The notes under the pieces were generated by a model. That model saw nothing but the letters and a program-made list of their open reading frames with translations. It was not told where the DNA came from and did not search any database. 64,000 nt of DNA from Quadrisphaera setariae (lineage in GTDB: Bacteria; Actinomycetota; Actinomycetes; Actinomycetales; Quadrisphaeraceae), in the NCBI RefSeq assembly GCF_008041935.1, contig NZ_VKAC01000002.1:248001-312000 (forward strand), written 5' to 3'. A program made the translations under genes and the position numbers. This document shows, piece by piece, positions 50,606 to 62,589 of the stretch. Every line of letters begins with the position of its first letter. Position 1 is the first letter of the stretch.

Positions 50606-51838
50606 TTGGCGCTCTCGTCCCTCGACGACCTGGTGGCCGCGCAGGGTGACCTGCGCGGCCGCCGGGTGCTGGTCCGCTCCGACCTCAACGTGCCGCTCGA
50701 CGGCACGACCATCACCGACGACGGCCGCGTGCGCGCCTCCGTGCCGACGTGGCAGCGCCTGCTCGACGCAGGCGCTCGCGTCGTCGTCGTCGCCCATCTG
50801 GGACGCCCCAAGGGCGCGCCGGAGGCGAAGTACTCTCTGGCCCCCGTGGCCGAGCGGGTGCGCGAGCTGCTGCCGTCCACCGCGGTCCGCTTCGCGGACG
50901 TGACGGTCGGCGGGAGCGCGCAGGAGGCTGCCGACGCCCTCGGCGACGGCGAGCTGCTGCTCGTGGAGAACCTCCGCTTCAACGCCGGCGAGACCAGCAA
51001 GGACGACGCCGAGCGCGCCGCCTTCGCCGGTGAGCTGGCTGCCCTGGTGGGCGGGCCCGAGCAGGGCCTGTTCGTCTCGGACGGCTTCGGCGTGGTGCAC
51101 CGCAAGCAGGCCAGCGTCTACGACGTCGCCCAGCTGCTCCCGCACGCCGCCGGCGGCCTCGTCGAGGCCGAGACCGCGGTGCTGCAGCGCCTCACCACCG
51201 ACCCCGCCCGGCCCTACGCCGTGGTGCTGGGCGGCGCGAAGGTCTCGGACAAGCTCGCCGTCATTGAGAACCTGCTGGGCACGGCCGACCGGCTCCTCGT
51301 CGGCGGCGGCATGGTCTTCACCTTCCTCGCGGCCCAGGGCCACGAGGTCGGCACGTCCCTGCTCGAGGCCGACCAGGTCGAGACCGTCAAGGGCTACCTC
51401 GCCACCGCCGCCGAGCGCGGCGTGGAGGTCGTCCTGCCGGTCGACGTCGTCGCGGCGACGGCGTTCTCCGCCGACGCCGAGCACGAGGTCGTCGCGGCCG
51501 ACGCCATCCCGGCCGACCGCATGGGCCTGGACATCGGCCCGAGGAGCGCAGAGCTCTTCGCCTCGAAGCTGGCCGACACCCGCACGGTCTTCTGGAACGG
51601 CCCGATGGGCGCGTTCGAGATGGCGCCGTACGCCGAGGGCACCCGCGAGCTCGCGAAGGCCCTCGCCGAGGTCACCCGCGCCGGCGGCCTCACCGTGGTC
51701 GGAGGCGGCGACTCCGCCGCCGCGGTCCGCTCGCTCGGCTTCGCCGACAGCGACTTCGGCCACATCTCCACCGGCGGCGGCGCGAGCCTGGAGTACCTCG
51801 AGGGCAAGACCCTCCCCGGGCTCTCCGTCCTCGCCTGA
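50606..51838 (+). CDS. pgk: Phosphoglycerate kinase
   Basis: Transfers phosphate from 1,3-bisphosphoglycerate to ADP. The 410-aa product has the substrate loop [57 protein letters not shown], and the nucleotide loops [10 protein letters not shown] and [11 protein letters not shown]. The best start is a rare TTG at 50606 ([16 protein letters not shown]), supported by homology to the usual N terminus; it has no strong ribosome binding site and lies 3 bp after gap, so it probably relies on coupling. Confidence 0.95.
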   Translation: MALSSLDDLVAAQGDLRGRRVLVRSDLNVPLDGTTITDDGRVRASVPTWQRLLDAGARVVVVAHLGRPKGAPEAKYSLAPVAERVRELLPSTAVRFADVTVGGSAQEAADALGDGELLLVENLRFNAGETSKDDAERAAFAGELAALVGGPEQGLFVSDGFGVVHRKQASVYDVAQLLPHAAGGLVEAETAVLQRLTTDPARPYAVVLGGAKVSDKLAVIENLLGTADRLLVGGGMVFTFLAAQGHEVGTSLLEADQVETVKGYLATAAERGVEVVLPVDVVAATAFSADAEHEVVAADAIPADRMGLDIGPRSAELFASKLADTRTVFWNGPMGAFEMAPYAEGTRELAKALAEVTRAGGLTVVGGGDSAAAVRSLGFADSDFGHISTGGGASLEYLEGKTLPGLSVLA

Positions 51839-51883
51839 CCGGCAGCTCCACCAGCAGCGGCCGACGCACCCCGTCGGCGCACC

Positions 51884-51917
51884 GGCTCCCCGCCCGCGGC
51901 ACCGCGGGCGGGGAGCC
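51884..51917 (+). terminator. Near-perfect palindrome between pgk and tpiA
   Basis: Two 16-nt complementary arms separated by 2 nt. It may end or attenuate gap-pgk transcripts ahead of tpiA. Confidence 0.6.
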
Positions 51918-51970
51918 TTCCGCACGCACTCCCTTCTCACCGCCCTGACCGAACCCCAGGAGGACTCCCC

Positions 51971-52753
51971 GTGGCACGCACCCCGCTCATGGCCGGCAAC
52001 TGGAAGATGAACGTCGACCACGTGCAGGCCACGGCCCTGGTCCAGCGCCTCGCGTGGACGCTGCGCGACGCCAAGCACGACCCGGCCTCCGTCGAGGCCG
52101 TCGTCATCCCCCCCTTCACCGACCTCCGCTCGGTGCAGACCCTCATCGAGGGCGACAAGCTGGAGCTCGGCCTGGGCGCCCAGGACGTCTCCGCCCACGA
52201 GCCCGGCGCCCGCACCGGTGAGGTCGCCGCCTCCATGCTGGCGCGCCTCGGCGTGCAGTACGTGGTCGTCGGCCACAGCGAGCGCCGCCAGTACCACGGC
52301 GAGGACGACGCGCTGGTGGCCGCGAAGGCCGCCAAGGTCCTCGAGCACGGCATGACCCCGATCGTCTGCCTCGGCGAGCAGCTGGAGGTCCGCGAGGCCG
52401 GCGAGCACGTCGCCGACTGCATCGGCCAGCTCGACGGCTCCCTCGCGGGCATCTCCGCGGAGGACCTGCCGAAGGTCGTCGTCGCCTACGAGCCCGTCTG
52501 GGCCATCGGCACCGGCAAGGTCGCCACCCCCGAGGACGCCCAGGAGGTCTGCGCGGCCCTGCGCGCGCGCCTGGCCGACGCCCACGGCGCCGAGGTGGCC
52601 GACGCCGTGCGCGTGCTGTACGGCGGCTCGGTGAAGTCCTCCAACGTCGCCGCGATCATGGCCGGTGAGGACGTCGACGGCGCCCTCGTCGGTGGCGCGA
52701 GCCTCGACGCCGGTGAGTTCGCCGGCATCGTCACGGGCGGGGCGGCGTCCTGA
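51971..52753 (+). CDS. tpiA: Triosephosphate isomerase
   Basis: Interconverts glyceraldehyde 3-phosphate and dihydroxyacetone phosphate. The 260-aa barrel has LMAGNWKMN with the catalytic lysine, [14 protein letters not shown] with the histidine, [19 protein letters not shown] with the glutamate and flexible loop 6, and [11 protein letters not shown] and ALVGGASL of the phosphate site. AGGAGG precedes the GTG by about 6-8 nt. A 130-bp space containing a palindrome separates it from pgk. Confidence 0.97.
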   Translation: MARTPLMAGNWKMNVDHVQATALVQRLAWTLRDAKHDPASVEAVVIPPFTDLRSVQTLIEGDKLELGLGAQDVSAHEPGARTGEVAASMLARLGVQYVVVGHSERRQYHGEDDALVAAKAAKVLEHGMTPIVCLGEQLEVREAGEHVADCIGQLDGSLAGISAEDLPKVVVAYEPVWAIGTGKVATPEDAQEVCAALRARLADAHGAEVADAVRVLYGGSVKSSNVAAIMAGEDVDGALVGGASLDAGEFAGIVTGGAAS

Positions 52754-52836
52754 CCGCTCCGCGGCCGGGTGGTCTGGGCGCGCGGCGCGACACGGCCGGC
52801 TGCGTGATGGCGGTCACCGCGGCGCCCACCAGCAAG

Positions 52837-52842
52837 TACTCT
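52837..52842 (+). promoter_or_regulatory. -10 box of secG, leaderless start predicted
   Basis: TACTCT ends 8 nt before the GTG at 52851. Confidence 0.5.
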
Positions 52843-52850
52843 GGTCGGCT

Positions 52851-53105
52851 GTGACCGTCCTGCGGATCGTGCTCCAGGTGCTGCTGGCGCTGACGAGCCT
52901 CTTCCTGACCCTGCTGATCCTGCTCCACAAGGGCAAGGGCGGCGGTCTGTCGGACATGTTCGGCGGCGGGATGTCCGCCAGCGTGGGCAGCTCCGGGGTG
53001 GCCGAGCGCAACCTCAACCGCATCACCGTGGCGAACGCCGTCCTCTGGGCGGCCGTGGTCGTGGCGCTCGGCCTCGTCGAGCGCTTCGACCCCAGCGGTT
53101 CCTGA
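52851..53105 (+). CDS. secG: Protein translocase subunit SecG
   Basis: Small membrane partner of SecYE that aids SecA-driven export. The 84-aa product has two hydrophobic helices (VLRIVLQVLLALTSLFLTLL, in part, and VLWAAVVVALGLV) joined by the conserved loop HKGKGGGLSDMFGGG. GTG 52851 follows a -10 box and gives the normal length of about 75-85 aa. Position after tpiA is conserved in actinomycetes. Confidence 0.93.
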   Translation: MTVLRIVLQVLLALTSLFLTLLILLHKGKGGGLSDMFGGGMSASVGSSGVAERNLNRITVANAVLWAAVVVALGLVERFDPSGS

Positions 53106-53134
53106 CCCCCACTCCTGCAGACGAAGGGATCACC

Positions 53135-53482
53135 GTGGCAGGTGGCAACGCGATCCGGGGCAGCCGTGTCGGCGCCGGTCCCATGGGCGAGGCGGAGCGC
53201 GGCGACGCCGCGCCCCGGCGGCGCGTCTCCTACTGGTGCGCCAACGCGCACGAGACGCAGCCGAGCTTCGCCTTCGACCCCGGCTCCGAGGTCCCCGAGA
53301 CCTGGGACTGCCCGCGCTGCGGGCTCCCCGCCGGCCAGGACCGGGCCAACCCGCCCCAGCCGCCCAAGACCGAGCCGTACAAGACGCACCTCGCGTACGT
53401 GAAGGAGCGCCGGTCCGAGAGCGACGGCAAGGCCATCCTCGAGGCGGCCCTCGCCAAGCACCGCGCCAAGCGCGGTCTCTGA
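53135..53482 (+). CDS. rbpA: RNA polymerase-binding protein RbpA
   Basis: Actinobacteria-specific activator that binds RNA polymerase and group 1 sigma factors and stabilises the open complex. The 115-aa product has the basic N-terminal tail (GNAIRGSRVGAGPMGE), the zinc-binding core domain with WCANAHETQPSFA and WDCPRCGLPAG, the basic linker and the sigma-interaction region (KTHLAYVKERRS). An AAGGGA site lies 5 nt before the GTG. A 42-bp palindromic hairpin follows. Confidence 0.94.
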   Translation: MAGGNAIRGSRVGAGPMGEAERGDAAPRRRVSYWCANAHETQPSFAFDPGSEVPETWDCPRCGLPAGQDRANPPQPPKTEPYKTHLAYVKERRSESDGKAILEAALAKHRAKRGL

Positions 53483-53498
53483 CGGCGGTCCGACCACA

Positions 53499-53540
53499 CG
53501 CGAAGGGCCCCCGGGACGCACGTCCCGGGGGCCCTTCGCG
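53499..53540. terminator. Palindromic hairpin between rbpA and pgi
   Basis: Two perfect 20-nt arms with only 2 nt between them, 16 bp after rbpA and 23 bp from the convergent pgi stop. Likely bidirectional. Confidence 0.8.
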
Positions 53541-53563
53541 CTCTCCGCGCCGGAGCGGCCAGC

Positions 53564-55249
53564 TCAGACGGTGCGCTGCGCCAGGTAGTGCTCGATCAGC
53601 TCCCGCGTCGACGGGTCCTGGGCCTCGAGCGCCGCGGAGTCGCCCGTGAGGGCGGGCGCGATCTCCAGGGCGAGCTTCTTGCCCAGCTCGACGCCCCACT
53701 GGTCGAAGCTGTCGATGCCCCACACGACGCCCTCGACGAACGTGATGTGCTCGTACAGCGCGATCAGCTGGCCGAGCACCGACGGGGTCAGCGACGCAGC
53801 GAGGATCGAGGTGGTGGGCCGGTTGCCGCTGAAGACCCGCGCCGACACGACGTCCTCCGCGGTCCCCTCGGCGCGGACCTCCTCGGCGGTCTTGCCGAAC
53901 GCCAGCGCCTTGGTCTGCGCGAAGTAGTTGGCCATGAAGAGGGCGTGCACGTCGACGTCGCCGTCCCGCAGCGGGTGCGCGGGGTTGGCGAACGCGATGA
54001 AGTCCGCCGGGATGACCCGCGTGCCCTGGTGGATCAGCTGGTAGAAGGCGTGCTGGCCGTTGGTGCCGGGCTCTCCCCAGAACACCTCGCCGGTGGCGGT
54101 GGTGACGGGGGAGCCGTCCCAGCGCACCGACTTGCCGTTGGACTCCATCGTCAGCTGCTGCAGGTACGCGGGGAAGCGGTGCAGGTACTGGCTGTACGGC
54201 AGGACGGCGTGGGTGTGGGCGTCCAGGAAGTTGACGTACCAGACGTTGAGCAGGCCCAGGAGCACGGGGACGTTGGTGGCGAGCGGCTCGGTGCGCACGT
54301 GCTCGTCGACCGCGTGGAACCCGGCGAGGAACTCCCGGAACCCCTCCGGCCCGATCGCCACCGCCAGCGAGGTGCCGATGGCGGAGTCGACGGAGTAGCG
54401 CCCGCCGACCCAGTCCCAGAAGCCGAACGCGTTCTCCGGGTCGATGCCGAAGTCGGCGACCTTGTCCAGGGCGGTGGAGACGGCCACGAAGTGCTTCGCG
54501 ACGGCCGCGCGGCGCGCGTCGTCGTCGTCCTCCAGCGCGCCGGCGGCGCTGAGCTGCTCCCACAGCCAGGCCCGGGCCAGACGCGCGTTGGTCAGCGTCT
54601 CCAGGGTCCCGAAGGTCTTGGAGGCGACGATGAACAGCGTCGAGGCCGCGTCGAGGTCGGCGACGGTCTCGGCCAGGTCGGTCGGGTCGATGTTCGAGAC
54701 GAACCGGACCTCGACGTCAGGGTGCTTGTAGGCCTTGAGCGCCTCGTAGGCCATCACCGGGCCGAGGTCGGACCCGCCGATGCCGATGTTGACGACCGTG
54801 CGGATCCGCTGGCCGGTGACGCCCGTCCAGGTGCCGGAGCGCACGTCGTCCGCGAAGGCGGACACCTTCTCCAGGACCGCCTGGACGTCGGCGTCGACGT
54901 CCTGGCCGTCGACCACCAGCGGGGGGTCCGCGTGCGGCGGGCGGCGCAGCGCGGTGTGCAGGACGGCGCGGTCCTCAGTGACGTTGATGTGCTCGCCGGC
55001 GAACATCGCCTGCAGCCGCTCCGGCAGCCGCACCTCCTCGGCCAGCTGCACCAGCAGGGACAGCGTGGTGTCCGTGACGAGGTTCTTGGACAGGTCCACG
55101 TGGAGGTCCGCGGCGTCGAGGGTCAGCCGGCGGGCTCGGTCAGGGTCCTCGGCGAACCACCCGCGCAGGTCGGGGACCAGCTCGGCGTGGTGGGCCCGGA
55201 GGCGGGTCCAGGCGGACGTGGTGGTCGGGTCCACGGGAGGGGTGCTCAC
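53564..55249 (-). CDS. pgi: Glucose-6-phosphate isomerase
   Basis: Interconverts glucose 6-phosphate and fructose 6-phosphate, linking glycolysis with the adjacent pentose phosphate genes. The 561-aa product shows [38 protein letters not shown] (sugar-phosphate site), [19 protein letters not shown] with the catalytic glutamate region and histidine, and GVELGKKLA with the catalytic lysine. I chose GTG 55249 ([14 protein letters not shown]) because TAGCGT lies 7 nt upstream; earlier starts would cross the pgl terminator. Confidence 0.96.
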   Translation of the reverse strand: MSTPPVDPTTTSAWTRLRAHHAELVPDLRGWFAEDPDRARRLTLDAADLHVDLSKNLVTDTTLSLLVQLAEEVRLPERLQAMFAGEHINVTEDRAVLHTALRRPPHADPPLVVDGQDVDADVQAVLEKVSAFADDVRSGTWTGVTGQRIRTVVNIGIGGSDLGPVMAYEALKAYKHPDVEVRFVSNIDPTDLAETVADLDAASTLFIVASKTFGTLETLTNARLARAWLWEQLSAAGALEDDDDARRAAVAKHFVAVSTALDKVADFGIDPENAFGFWDWVGGRYSVDSAIGTSLAVAIGPEGFREFLAGFHAVDEHVRTEPLATNVPVLLGLLNVWYVNFLDAHTHAVLPYSQYLHRFPAYLQQLTMESNGKSVRWDGSPVTTATGEVFWGEPGTNGQHAFYQLIHQGTRVIPADFIAFANPAHPLRDGDVDVHALFMANYFAQTKALAFGKTAEEVRAEGTAEDVVSARVFSGNRPTTSILAASLTPSVLGQLIALYEHITFVEGVVWGIDSFDQWGVELGKKLALEIAPALTGDSAALEAQDPSTRELIEHYLAQRTV

Positions 55250-55256
55250 GCAGGAG

Positions 55257-55262
55257 ACGCTA
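55257..55262 (-). promoter_or_regulatory. -10 box of pgi, leaderless start predicted
   Basis: On the minus strand TAGCGT ends 7 nt before the pgi GTG. Confidence 0.5.
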
Positions 55263-55313
55263 GGGCAGACGGGTGACCTCGTGACACCCAGCCTCCGACC
55301 CGGCAGCGACCCG

Positions 55314-55344
55314 GCTCCGAGCCCGCTCGGAGCGGGCTCGGAGC
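55314..55344 (-). terminator. Hairpin after pgl
   Basis: A perfect 14-bp stem with a 3-nt loop lies 6 bp beyond the pgl stop and separates the tal-zwf-opcA-pgl unit from pgi. Confidence 0.75.
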
Positions 55345-55350
55345 ACGGCG

Positions 55351-56136
55351 TCACAGCCGGCTGGCGGCCTCCCGGTCGAGCAGCCACAGCGTGCGCTGCG
55401 TCCCGCTGACCAGGCTCGCCGGCAGGCGCCCCGGCCCGGCGAGGGCCTCGGCGACGGCCTCGGCCTTGTCCGCGCCCCCCACCACGAGCCAGACCTCCTC
55501 GGCGGAGGCGATGACCGGCAGCGTCAGCGACAGGCGCGTGGGCGGCGGCTTGGGGGAGTCCCTCACCGCGATCACCTCGTGGCCGACCTCCTGGCCCTGC
55601 TCCAGGGACGGGTGGCCGGGGAACAGGCTCGCGACGTGCCCGTCGGGGCCCACGCCGAGCATGAGCACGTCGAAGACCGGCACCGCCCCCCCGACGCCCT
55701 CCTCGCGGGCCGCGGTGGCCAGCTCGGCGGCGTAGCGGGCCGCGGCCGCGTCGGGGTCGTCACCGTCAGGCCCGTCGCTGGCGGGCATGACGTGGACCGC
55801 CTCCTCGCGCAGGCCCTGCCGGGCGAGGGCGTCGAGCACCGCCTCGCGCGCCTGGACGGCGTTGCGGTCGCCGTCGTCGGCGGTCACGAACCGCTCGTCG
55901 CCCCACCACAGGTCCACCCGCGACCAGTCGACGGCGCGGGAGGCGGGGGAGGAGGCGACGTCGCGCAGCACCTGCGTGCCCACGGTGCCTCCCGTGAGGA
56001 CCACGGACGCCCGGCCGCGGCGCACCTGCGCGTCGAGCACGCGCACCACGAGGCGCGCGGCCACCGCCGCGGCCAGGGAGCCCTTGTCGGGGTGGACGAC
56101 CACCTCGGCGGCCGACCGGGACCCGTAGCTGCTCAT
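55351..56136 (-). CDS. pgl: 6-phosphogluconolactonase
   Basis: Hydrolyses 6-phosphogluconolactone, the product of Zwf. The 261-aa NagB/DevB-type protein has [29 protein letters not shown], and [18 protein letters not shown], all active-site blocks. The ATG overlaps the opcA stop as ATGA, so it is coupled to the G6PDH genes. Length is normal. Confidence 0.94.
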   Translation of the reverse strand: MSSYGSRSAAEVVVHPDKGSLAAAVAARLVVRVLDAQVRRGRASVVLTGGTVGTQVLRDVASSPASRAVDWSRVDLWWGDERFVTADDGDRNAVQAREAVLDALARQGLREEAVHVMPASDGPDGDDPDAAAARYAAELATAAREEGVGGAVPVFDVLMLGVGPDGHVASLFPGHPSLEQGQEVGHEVIAVRDSPKPPPTRLSLTLPVIASAEEVWLVVGGADKAEAVAEALAGPGRLPASLVSGTQRTLWLLDREAASRL

Positions 56137-57220
56137 GAGGCGTCCTCTCCCACGGTCTGCTTCTCGGCCGGCGGATCGGCCGCCGCGATCGCCGCGGCGC
56201 GGGCGTGCGCGGCGGCGTCGAGCTCGGCGCCGCGGCGCAGCTGCTCGGCCACGTCGGGACCGCGCCCGGCGGACCGCGCCTCGGCCATCGCCACGTGGCC
56301 GCCCTCCTCCGCGTCCAGCGCCGCCAGACCGGTGGTGAGGACCTCGCCGTAGATGTCGTCGGGGTCCAGGCGCCGCAACTCCTCCGCGAGGCAGTCGCGG
56401 TTGGATCGGCGCGGCAGCGCCAGGCGGCGCTCGGGCTGCCCGGGCTGGGTCAGCGTGGCCACCTGCCCGTCCGGGCGGGCCAGCTCGACAGCGCCGGAGG
56501 GGCGCTCCAGGCGCACGCCGACGATGCCGCCGCCGGAGCGGCCGCTGACCCGGGTCACCGGGCACCCGAGGGTCAGCGCGAGCCAGGCGGCCAGCAGCTC
56601 GGTGCTGGGGCTGTCGCTGGCGCCGGTCACCGTGGCCGCCGTCACGCGGTCCGCGGGGACCTGGTCCAGCGCCGCGGCGAGCAGGCCCCGCCACAGCGTC
56701 AGCCGCGACCAGGCGAAGTCGGTGTCACCGGGCACGTGGCGAGCCGCGAGGCGGTGCAGCACCTCCACCGGGTCGCCGCAGGCCGCGGCGTCGGTGATCC
56801 GCCGCTGCGCCATCGCCCCGATGGGGTCCGTGGCGGGATGCTCAGGGGCCTCGCCCGGCCACCAGACCACGACCGGCGCGTCCGGCAGGAGCAGGGGGAT
56901 GACCATCGAGGCGCCGTGGGCCGTGAGCGGCCCGTAGCTGCGCAGGACGATGACCTCGCTGGCGCCGGCGTCACCGCCCACGCGGATCTGCCCGTCCAGG
57001 CGGGAGGTGCCCCGCTCGTCCGCCGCGGCGAGCACCACGATGCGGCACGGGTGCTCGCGGCTGGCGTCGTTCGCGGCCTCGATGGCCGTCTCGGCGTGCT
57101 CGTCGTCGGTGGGCACCACCAGCGTGAGCACCCGGCCCAGGGCCACGGCCCCGCCGGAGTCGCGCAGGTCGACGAGCTTCTTGGCGATGGCCGCCGTCGA
57201 GGTGCGCGGCATGTCGACGA

Positions 57221-57224
<4 letters not shown>
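56133..57224 (-). CDS. opcA: OpcA, glucose-6-phosphate dehydrogenase assembly/allosteric factor
   Basis: Partner that assembles or activates G6PDH in cyanobacteria and actinobacteria. The 363-aa product shows VLTLVVPTDDE, RIVVLAAADERG, GGDAGASEVIVLRSYGPL, VIPLLLPDAPVVVWWPG and the region AMAQRRITDAA. The GTG at 57224 overlaps the zwf stop (GTGA); an in-frame ATG four codons later is an alternative. Acidic, Ala-rich residues make up the last ~50 aa. Confidence 0.94.
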
Positions 57225-58774
<1,550 letters not shown>

Positions 58775-58829
58775 CAGCGCACCACCGGACCGGCGGGGCG
58801 GTGAGCTGTGACGTGCCGGGGGGAGCGCG

Positions 58830-59966
58830 TCACGCGTCGCTGCCACCGGACTGGGCGGCGGCGCGCTCGAGCTCGTCGCGCACGGAGTCGCCCAGCTCGG
58901 TCCAGGACTTCTCGAACTTGTCGACGGCCTCGGTCTCGAGGTCCTCGACGACCTTCGTGTAGGAGATGCCCAGGCGCTCGAGCCCGTCCATGACCTGCTC
59001 GGCCTCGGCGTAGGAGCCCTTGATGGTGTCGCCGGTGACCTGGCCGTGGTCGGCGAAGGCCTCCAGCGTGGTGCCGGGCATGGTGTTCACGACGCCGTCG
59101 GTCACGAGCTCGCTGACGTAGAGGGTGTCCGGGTAGGCCGGGTCCTTGACACCGGTGGAGGCCCACAGCGGACGCTGCACCTGGGCGCCGGCCTCGGCCA
59201 GCACCTGCCAGCGCGGGGAGGAGAACACCTCCTCGTAGGCCTGGAACGCCAGGCGCGCGTTGGCGAGGGCGGCCTTGCCGCGCAGCGCCTTCGCCTCGTC
59301 GGTGCCGATCGCGTCGAGCTGCGGGTCGATCGCGGTGTCGACGCGGGAGACGAAGAAGCTCGCCACCGAGGCGATGGGGGCCAGGTCGAGGCCCTTCTCA
59401 CGGGCCTGCTCCAGGCCGGTGAGGAAGGCGTTCATGACCGCGCGGTAGCGGTCGAGGGAGAAGATCAGCGTGACGTTGACGCTGATGCCCTCGGAGATCG
59501 CCGTGGTGATGGCGGGCAGACCCTCCACCGTCGCGGGGATCTTGATGTACAGGTTCTCGCGGTCCACGGCGGACCACAGGGTCCGGGCCGACTCGGACGT
59601 CGCCTGGGTGTCGCGCGCCAGGCGCGGGTCCACCTCGAGCGAGACGCGGCCGTCGCCCTTGCCGCCCGTGCGGTCGTGCACGGGGCGGAGCACGTCACAG
59701 GCCTCGCGCACGTCGCGCGTGGTGATCTGGAAGACCGCCTCGTCGACGTCGACGCCGGAGGCCGCCAGCTCGCGGACCTGGTCCTCGTAGCGGTCGCCCT
59801 TCTTGAGGGCGGTGGCGAAGATCGTGGGGTTGCTCGTCACACCGACGACGCTCTGCTGCTCGACGTGGTCGGCCAGGCGGCCGGTCTGCACGAGCTCGCG
59901 CGAGAGGTCGTCGAGCCAGACGGCGACGCCGGCCTGGGAGAGGGCGGCGAGGTTGGCGTTGGTCAT
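58830..59966 (-). CDS. tal: Transaldolase
   Basis: Moves a dihydroxyacetone unit between sugar phosphates. The 378-aa product has [25 protein letters not shown] with the active-site aspartate region upstream, the Schiff-base lysine K142 in [20 protein letters not shown] and [12 protein letters not shown]. Length and motifs fit the actinobacterial TalB-like/Tal-type 2 group. ATG 59966 follows GGAG by about 9 nt. It is probably the first gene of a tal-zwf-opcA-pgl transcript, since a strong hairpin separates it from tkt. Confidence 0.96.
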   Translation of the reverse strand: MTNANLAALSQAGVAVWLDDLSRELVQTGRLADHVEQQSVVGVTSNPTIFATALKKGDRYEDQVRELAASGVDVDEAVFQITTRDVREACDVLRPVHDRTGGKGDGRVSLEVDPRLARDTQATSESARTLWSAVDRENLYIKIPATVEGLPAITTAISEGISVNVTLIFSLDRYRAVMNAFLTGLEQAREKGLDLAPIASVASFFVSRVDTAIDPQLDAIGTDEAKALRGKAALANARLAFQAYEEVFSSPRWQVLAEAGAQVQRPLWASTGVKDPAYPDTLYVSELVTDGVVNTMPGTTLEAFADHGQVTGDTIKGSYAEAEQVMDGLERLGISYTKVVEDLETEAVDKFEKSWTELGDSVRDELERAAAQSGGSDA

Positions 59967-60089
59967 GGTGATCGCTCCAGGTGGGTGACTGGTCAGTCGG
60001 GCGGGGACGTCTGACGTCTCTGGGTGCCGATCGGCTGGGCGGACCGGAAGATGAGCGATCTCGCAGGTGAGAGGCCGATCGACGTGGAG

Positions 60090-60134
60090 CTCGTGCGCCG
60101 GCGGCGGGCCACCGGCCCGCCGCCGGCGCACGAG
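60090..60134 (-). terminator. Hairpin after tkt
   Basis: A perfect 21-bp stem with a 3-nt loop begins 6 bp beyond the tkt stop on the minus strand. It isolates tkt from tal. Confidence 0.85.
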
Positions 60135-60140
60135 GGTGGG

Positions 60141-62318
60141 TCAGCGGTCGCCGGTGCCGCCGGTCGGGGACGACGAGCCGGCGACCGAGCCGGGGCTGTC
60201 GCCGCCGGCGGCCGCCTGCAGCGACTCGTGGGCCTTGGCGACGACGTTCTCGGCGGTGAAGCCGAACTCCTGCATCAGGCGTGCGCCGTCGGCGGAGGCG
60301 CCGAAGTGCTCCAGGGAGACCGTGCGCCCGGCGTCGCCGACGATGTCGCGCCACCCGGCGGCCACGCCGGCCTCGACGGACACGCGCGCCTTGACGGACG
60401 GCGGCAGCACGGACGCGCGGTAGGCGTCGTCCTGCTCGGCGAACCACTCGCGGCACGGCATGGACACCACGCGGGTGCCGACGCCGGCGGCCTGCAGCTG
60501 CTCGCGGGCCGCCACGGCCACCTCGACCTCGGAGCCCGTGGCCACGATGATGACCTGGAGGTCACCCTCGGCGTCCACCAGCACGTAGCCGCCCTTGAGG
60601 GTGCCCTCGGCGCTCCCGAAGACCTCGCGGTCGTAGACCGGCAGGTTCTGGCGCGAGAGCACCAGGCCCGTCGGGCTCTCGGTGTGCTCCAGCGCTCCGC
60701 GCCAGGCGTACGCCGTCTCGTTCGCGTCGGCCGGGCGGACCACGGCCAGGCCCGGGATGAGGCGCAGCGCGGCCACGTGCTCGACCGGCTGGTGGGTCGG
60801 GCCGTCTTCGCCCAGGCCGATGGAGTCGTGCGTCCACACGAAGATCGACGGGATCTCCATCAGCGCCGCCAGGCGCACCGAGGCGCGCATGTAGTCGCTG
60901 AACTGCAGGAAGGTGCCGCCGTAGGCGCGGGTGCCGCCGTGGAGGACGATGCCGTTGATCGCGGCGCCCATGGCGTGCTCGCGGATGCCGAAGTGGAGGG
61001 TGCGCCCGTAGGGGCCACCGCTCCACGAGCGGGTCTGGCGCGACGGCGGCAGGAAGGAGGGCTCGCCCTCCATCGTGGTGTTGTTCGACTCCGCCAGGTC
61101 GGCCGAGCCGCCCCACAGCTCCGGCAGCACGCCGGCCAGACCGGTGAGGACCTCACCGCTCGCCTTGCGGGTGGAGACGGCCTTGCCCGCGGGGAAGGAC
61201 TTCAGCGAGTCCGTCCAGCCCTCGGGGAGCGTGCGGGTCTTGAGGCGGGCCAGCAGCGCGGCGCGCTCCGGGTTCGCCTCCTGCCACGCGGCGAAGCGGG
61301 CGTCCCAGTCCTTGCGGACCTCGGCGGCGCGGGCGGCGAGGCCCCGGGTGCGCTCGAGCACCTCGTCGTCCACGGCGAAGGTCTTCTCCGGGTCGAGCCC
61401 GGTGGCGGCCTTGAGGCCCTTGATGGCCTCCTCGCCGAGCGCGGAGCCGTGCGACTTGCCGGTGTTCTGCAGCTTCGGCACCGGCCAGGCGATGATCGTG
61501 CGCAGCCGGATGAAGCTCGGGCGGGTGGTCTCCGCCTTCGCGGCCTGCAGCGCGTCCCACAGGGCCTGGACGTCCTCGTGGTAGCCCTCGCCGTCGGTGT
61601 GGTCACCGCCGCGGGTCCAGTCGACGGTCTGGACGTGCCAGCCGTACGCCTCGTACCGCGCAGCGACGTCCTCGGTGAAGGCGACGTCGGTGACGTCCTC
61701 GATGGAGATCGAGTTCGCGTCGTAGATGACGGTGAGGTTGCCCAGCTCCTGCGTGCCCGCCAGGGAGGAGGCCTCGCCGGAGACGCCCTCCTGCAGGTCG
61801 CCGTCGGAGGCGATCGCCACGACCTGGTGGTCGAAGACGGACTCGCCCGGGGCGGCGTCCGGGTCGAGCAGGCCCCGCTCGCGGCGGGCGGCCATCGCCA
61901 TGCCCACGGCGTTGGCGACGCCCTGGCCCAGCGGGCCGGTCGTGACCTCGACGCCCTTGGTGTGCTTGTACTCGGGGTGGCCGGGGGTCTTGGAGCCCCA
62001 GGTGCGCAGCGCCTTGAGGTCGTCCAGCTCGAGCCCGAAACCGCCCAGGTACAGCTGGATGTACTGCGTCAGCGCGGAGTGGCCCGCGGACAGGACGAAG
62101 CGGTCGCGGCCGTCCCAGGTGGTGTCGGCCGGGTCGTGCGTGAGCAGCTTCTGGTAGAGCAGGTACGCCAGCGGCGCGAGGCTGATGGCGGTGCCGGGGT
62201 GGCCGTTGCCGACCTTCTGCACGGCGTCGGCGGCGAGCGCGCGGACGGTGTCCACGGCGCGCTGGTCGACCTCGTCCCACTCGAGCTTGCTCGGGGCGCT
62301 GGTCTGCGTCTGGGTCAC
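60141..62318 (-). CDS. tkt: Transketolase
   Basis: Thiamine-diphosphate enzyme of the non-oxidative pentose phosphate pathway. The 725-aa product has GNGHPGTAIS, TTGPLGQGVANAVG, the ThDP/metal motif ASDGDLQEGVSGEA followed by NLTVIYDANSIS, FVWTHDSIGLGEDGPTHQPVEH, and RPADANETAYAW. GTG 62318 (VTQTQTSAPSKLEW) follows AAGGGA by about 9 nt. The leader of about 110 nt contains a tandem repeat (listed). It is divergent from ctaB. Confidence 0.97.
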   Translation of the reverse strand: MTQTQTSAPSKLEWDEVDQRAVDTVRALAADAVQKVGNGHPGTAISLAPLAYLLYQKLLTHDPADTTWDGRDRFVLSAGHSALTQYIQLYLGGFGLELDDLKALRTWGSKTPGHPEYKHTKGVEVTTGPLGQGVANAVGMAMAARRERGLLDPDAAPGESVFDHQVVAIASDGDLQEGVSGEASSLAGTQELGNLTVIYDANSISIEDVTDVAFTEDVAARYEAYGWHVQTVDWTRGGDHTDGEGYHEDVQALWDALQAAKAETTRPSFIRLRTIIAWPVPKLQNTGKSHGSALGEEAIKGLKAATGLDPEKTFAVDDEVLERTRGLAARAAEVRKDWDARFAAWQEANPERAALLARLKTRTLPEGWTDSLKSFPAGKAVSTRKASGEVLTGLAGVLPELWGGSADLAESNNTTMEGEPSFLPPSRQTRSWSGGPYGRTLHFGIREHAMGAAINGIVLHGGTRAYGGTFLQFSDYMRASVRLAALMEIPSIFVWTHDSIGLGEDGPTHQPVEHVAALRLIPGLAVVRPADANETAYAWRGALEHTESPTGLVLSRQNLPVYDREVFGSAEGTLKGGYVLVDAEGDLQVIIVATGSEVEVAVAAREQLQAAGVGTRVVSMPCREWFAEQDDAYRASVLPPSVKARVSVEAGVAAGWRDIVGDAGRTVSLEHFGASADGARLMQEFGFTAENVVAKAHESLQAAAGGDSPGSVAGSSSPTGGTGDR

Positions 62319-62370
62319 GGTGTGCTGTCCCTTTCCTCCGCGCGGCGCGGAGGCGGCCGCCGCGCGCATG

Positions 62371-62435
62371 TGTCGTCCAGTGGTGCGGCTCTGTCGCTGT
62401 GGTGTCGTCCCGTGGTGCGGCTCGCTGTCGCTGTG
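62371..62435. repeat. Imperfect tandem repeat in the tkt leader
   Basis: Two copies, 31 nt (62371-62401) and 33 nt (62403-62435), differ by one substitution and a 2-nt insertion. They fall between the predicted tkt start site and the coding start. Confidence 0.85.
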
Positions 62436-62441
62436 AGCCTA
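62436..62441 (-). promoter_or_regulatory. -10 box of tkt
   Basis: On the minus strand TAGGCT predicts transcription from about 62429, giving a leader of about 110 nt. Confidence 0.45.
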
Positions 62442-62498
62442 CTCACCGCCCGGGGTTCACCCGCGCGGCGGCATGGCACCCGGACGGCCCGCGGGCCG

Positions 62499-62504
62499 TA
62501 CAGT
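62499..62504 (+). promoter_or_regulatory. Candidate -10 box of ctaB
   Basis: TACAGT lies 85 nt before the ctaB GTG and predicts a leader of nearly 80 nt. Confidence 0.35.
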
Positions 62505-62589
62505 GGCCCCGTCCGTGCCCTGAGGACCGCCGCGCCCCGTCTGGGGGCACGTCCCCAGGCCCCTGCTCCAGCGAGGACCGCGACCGCCC

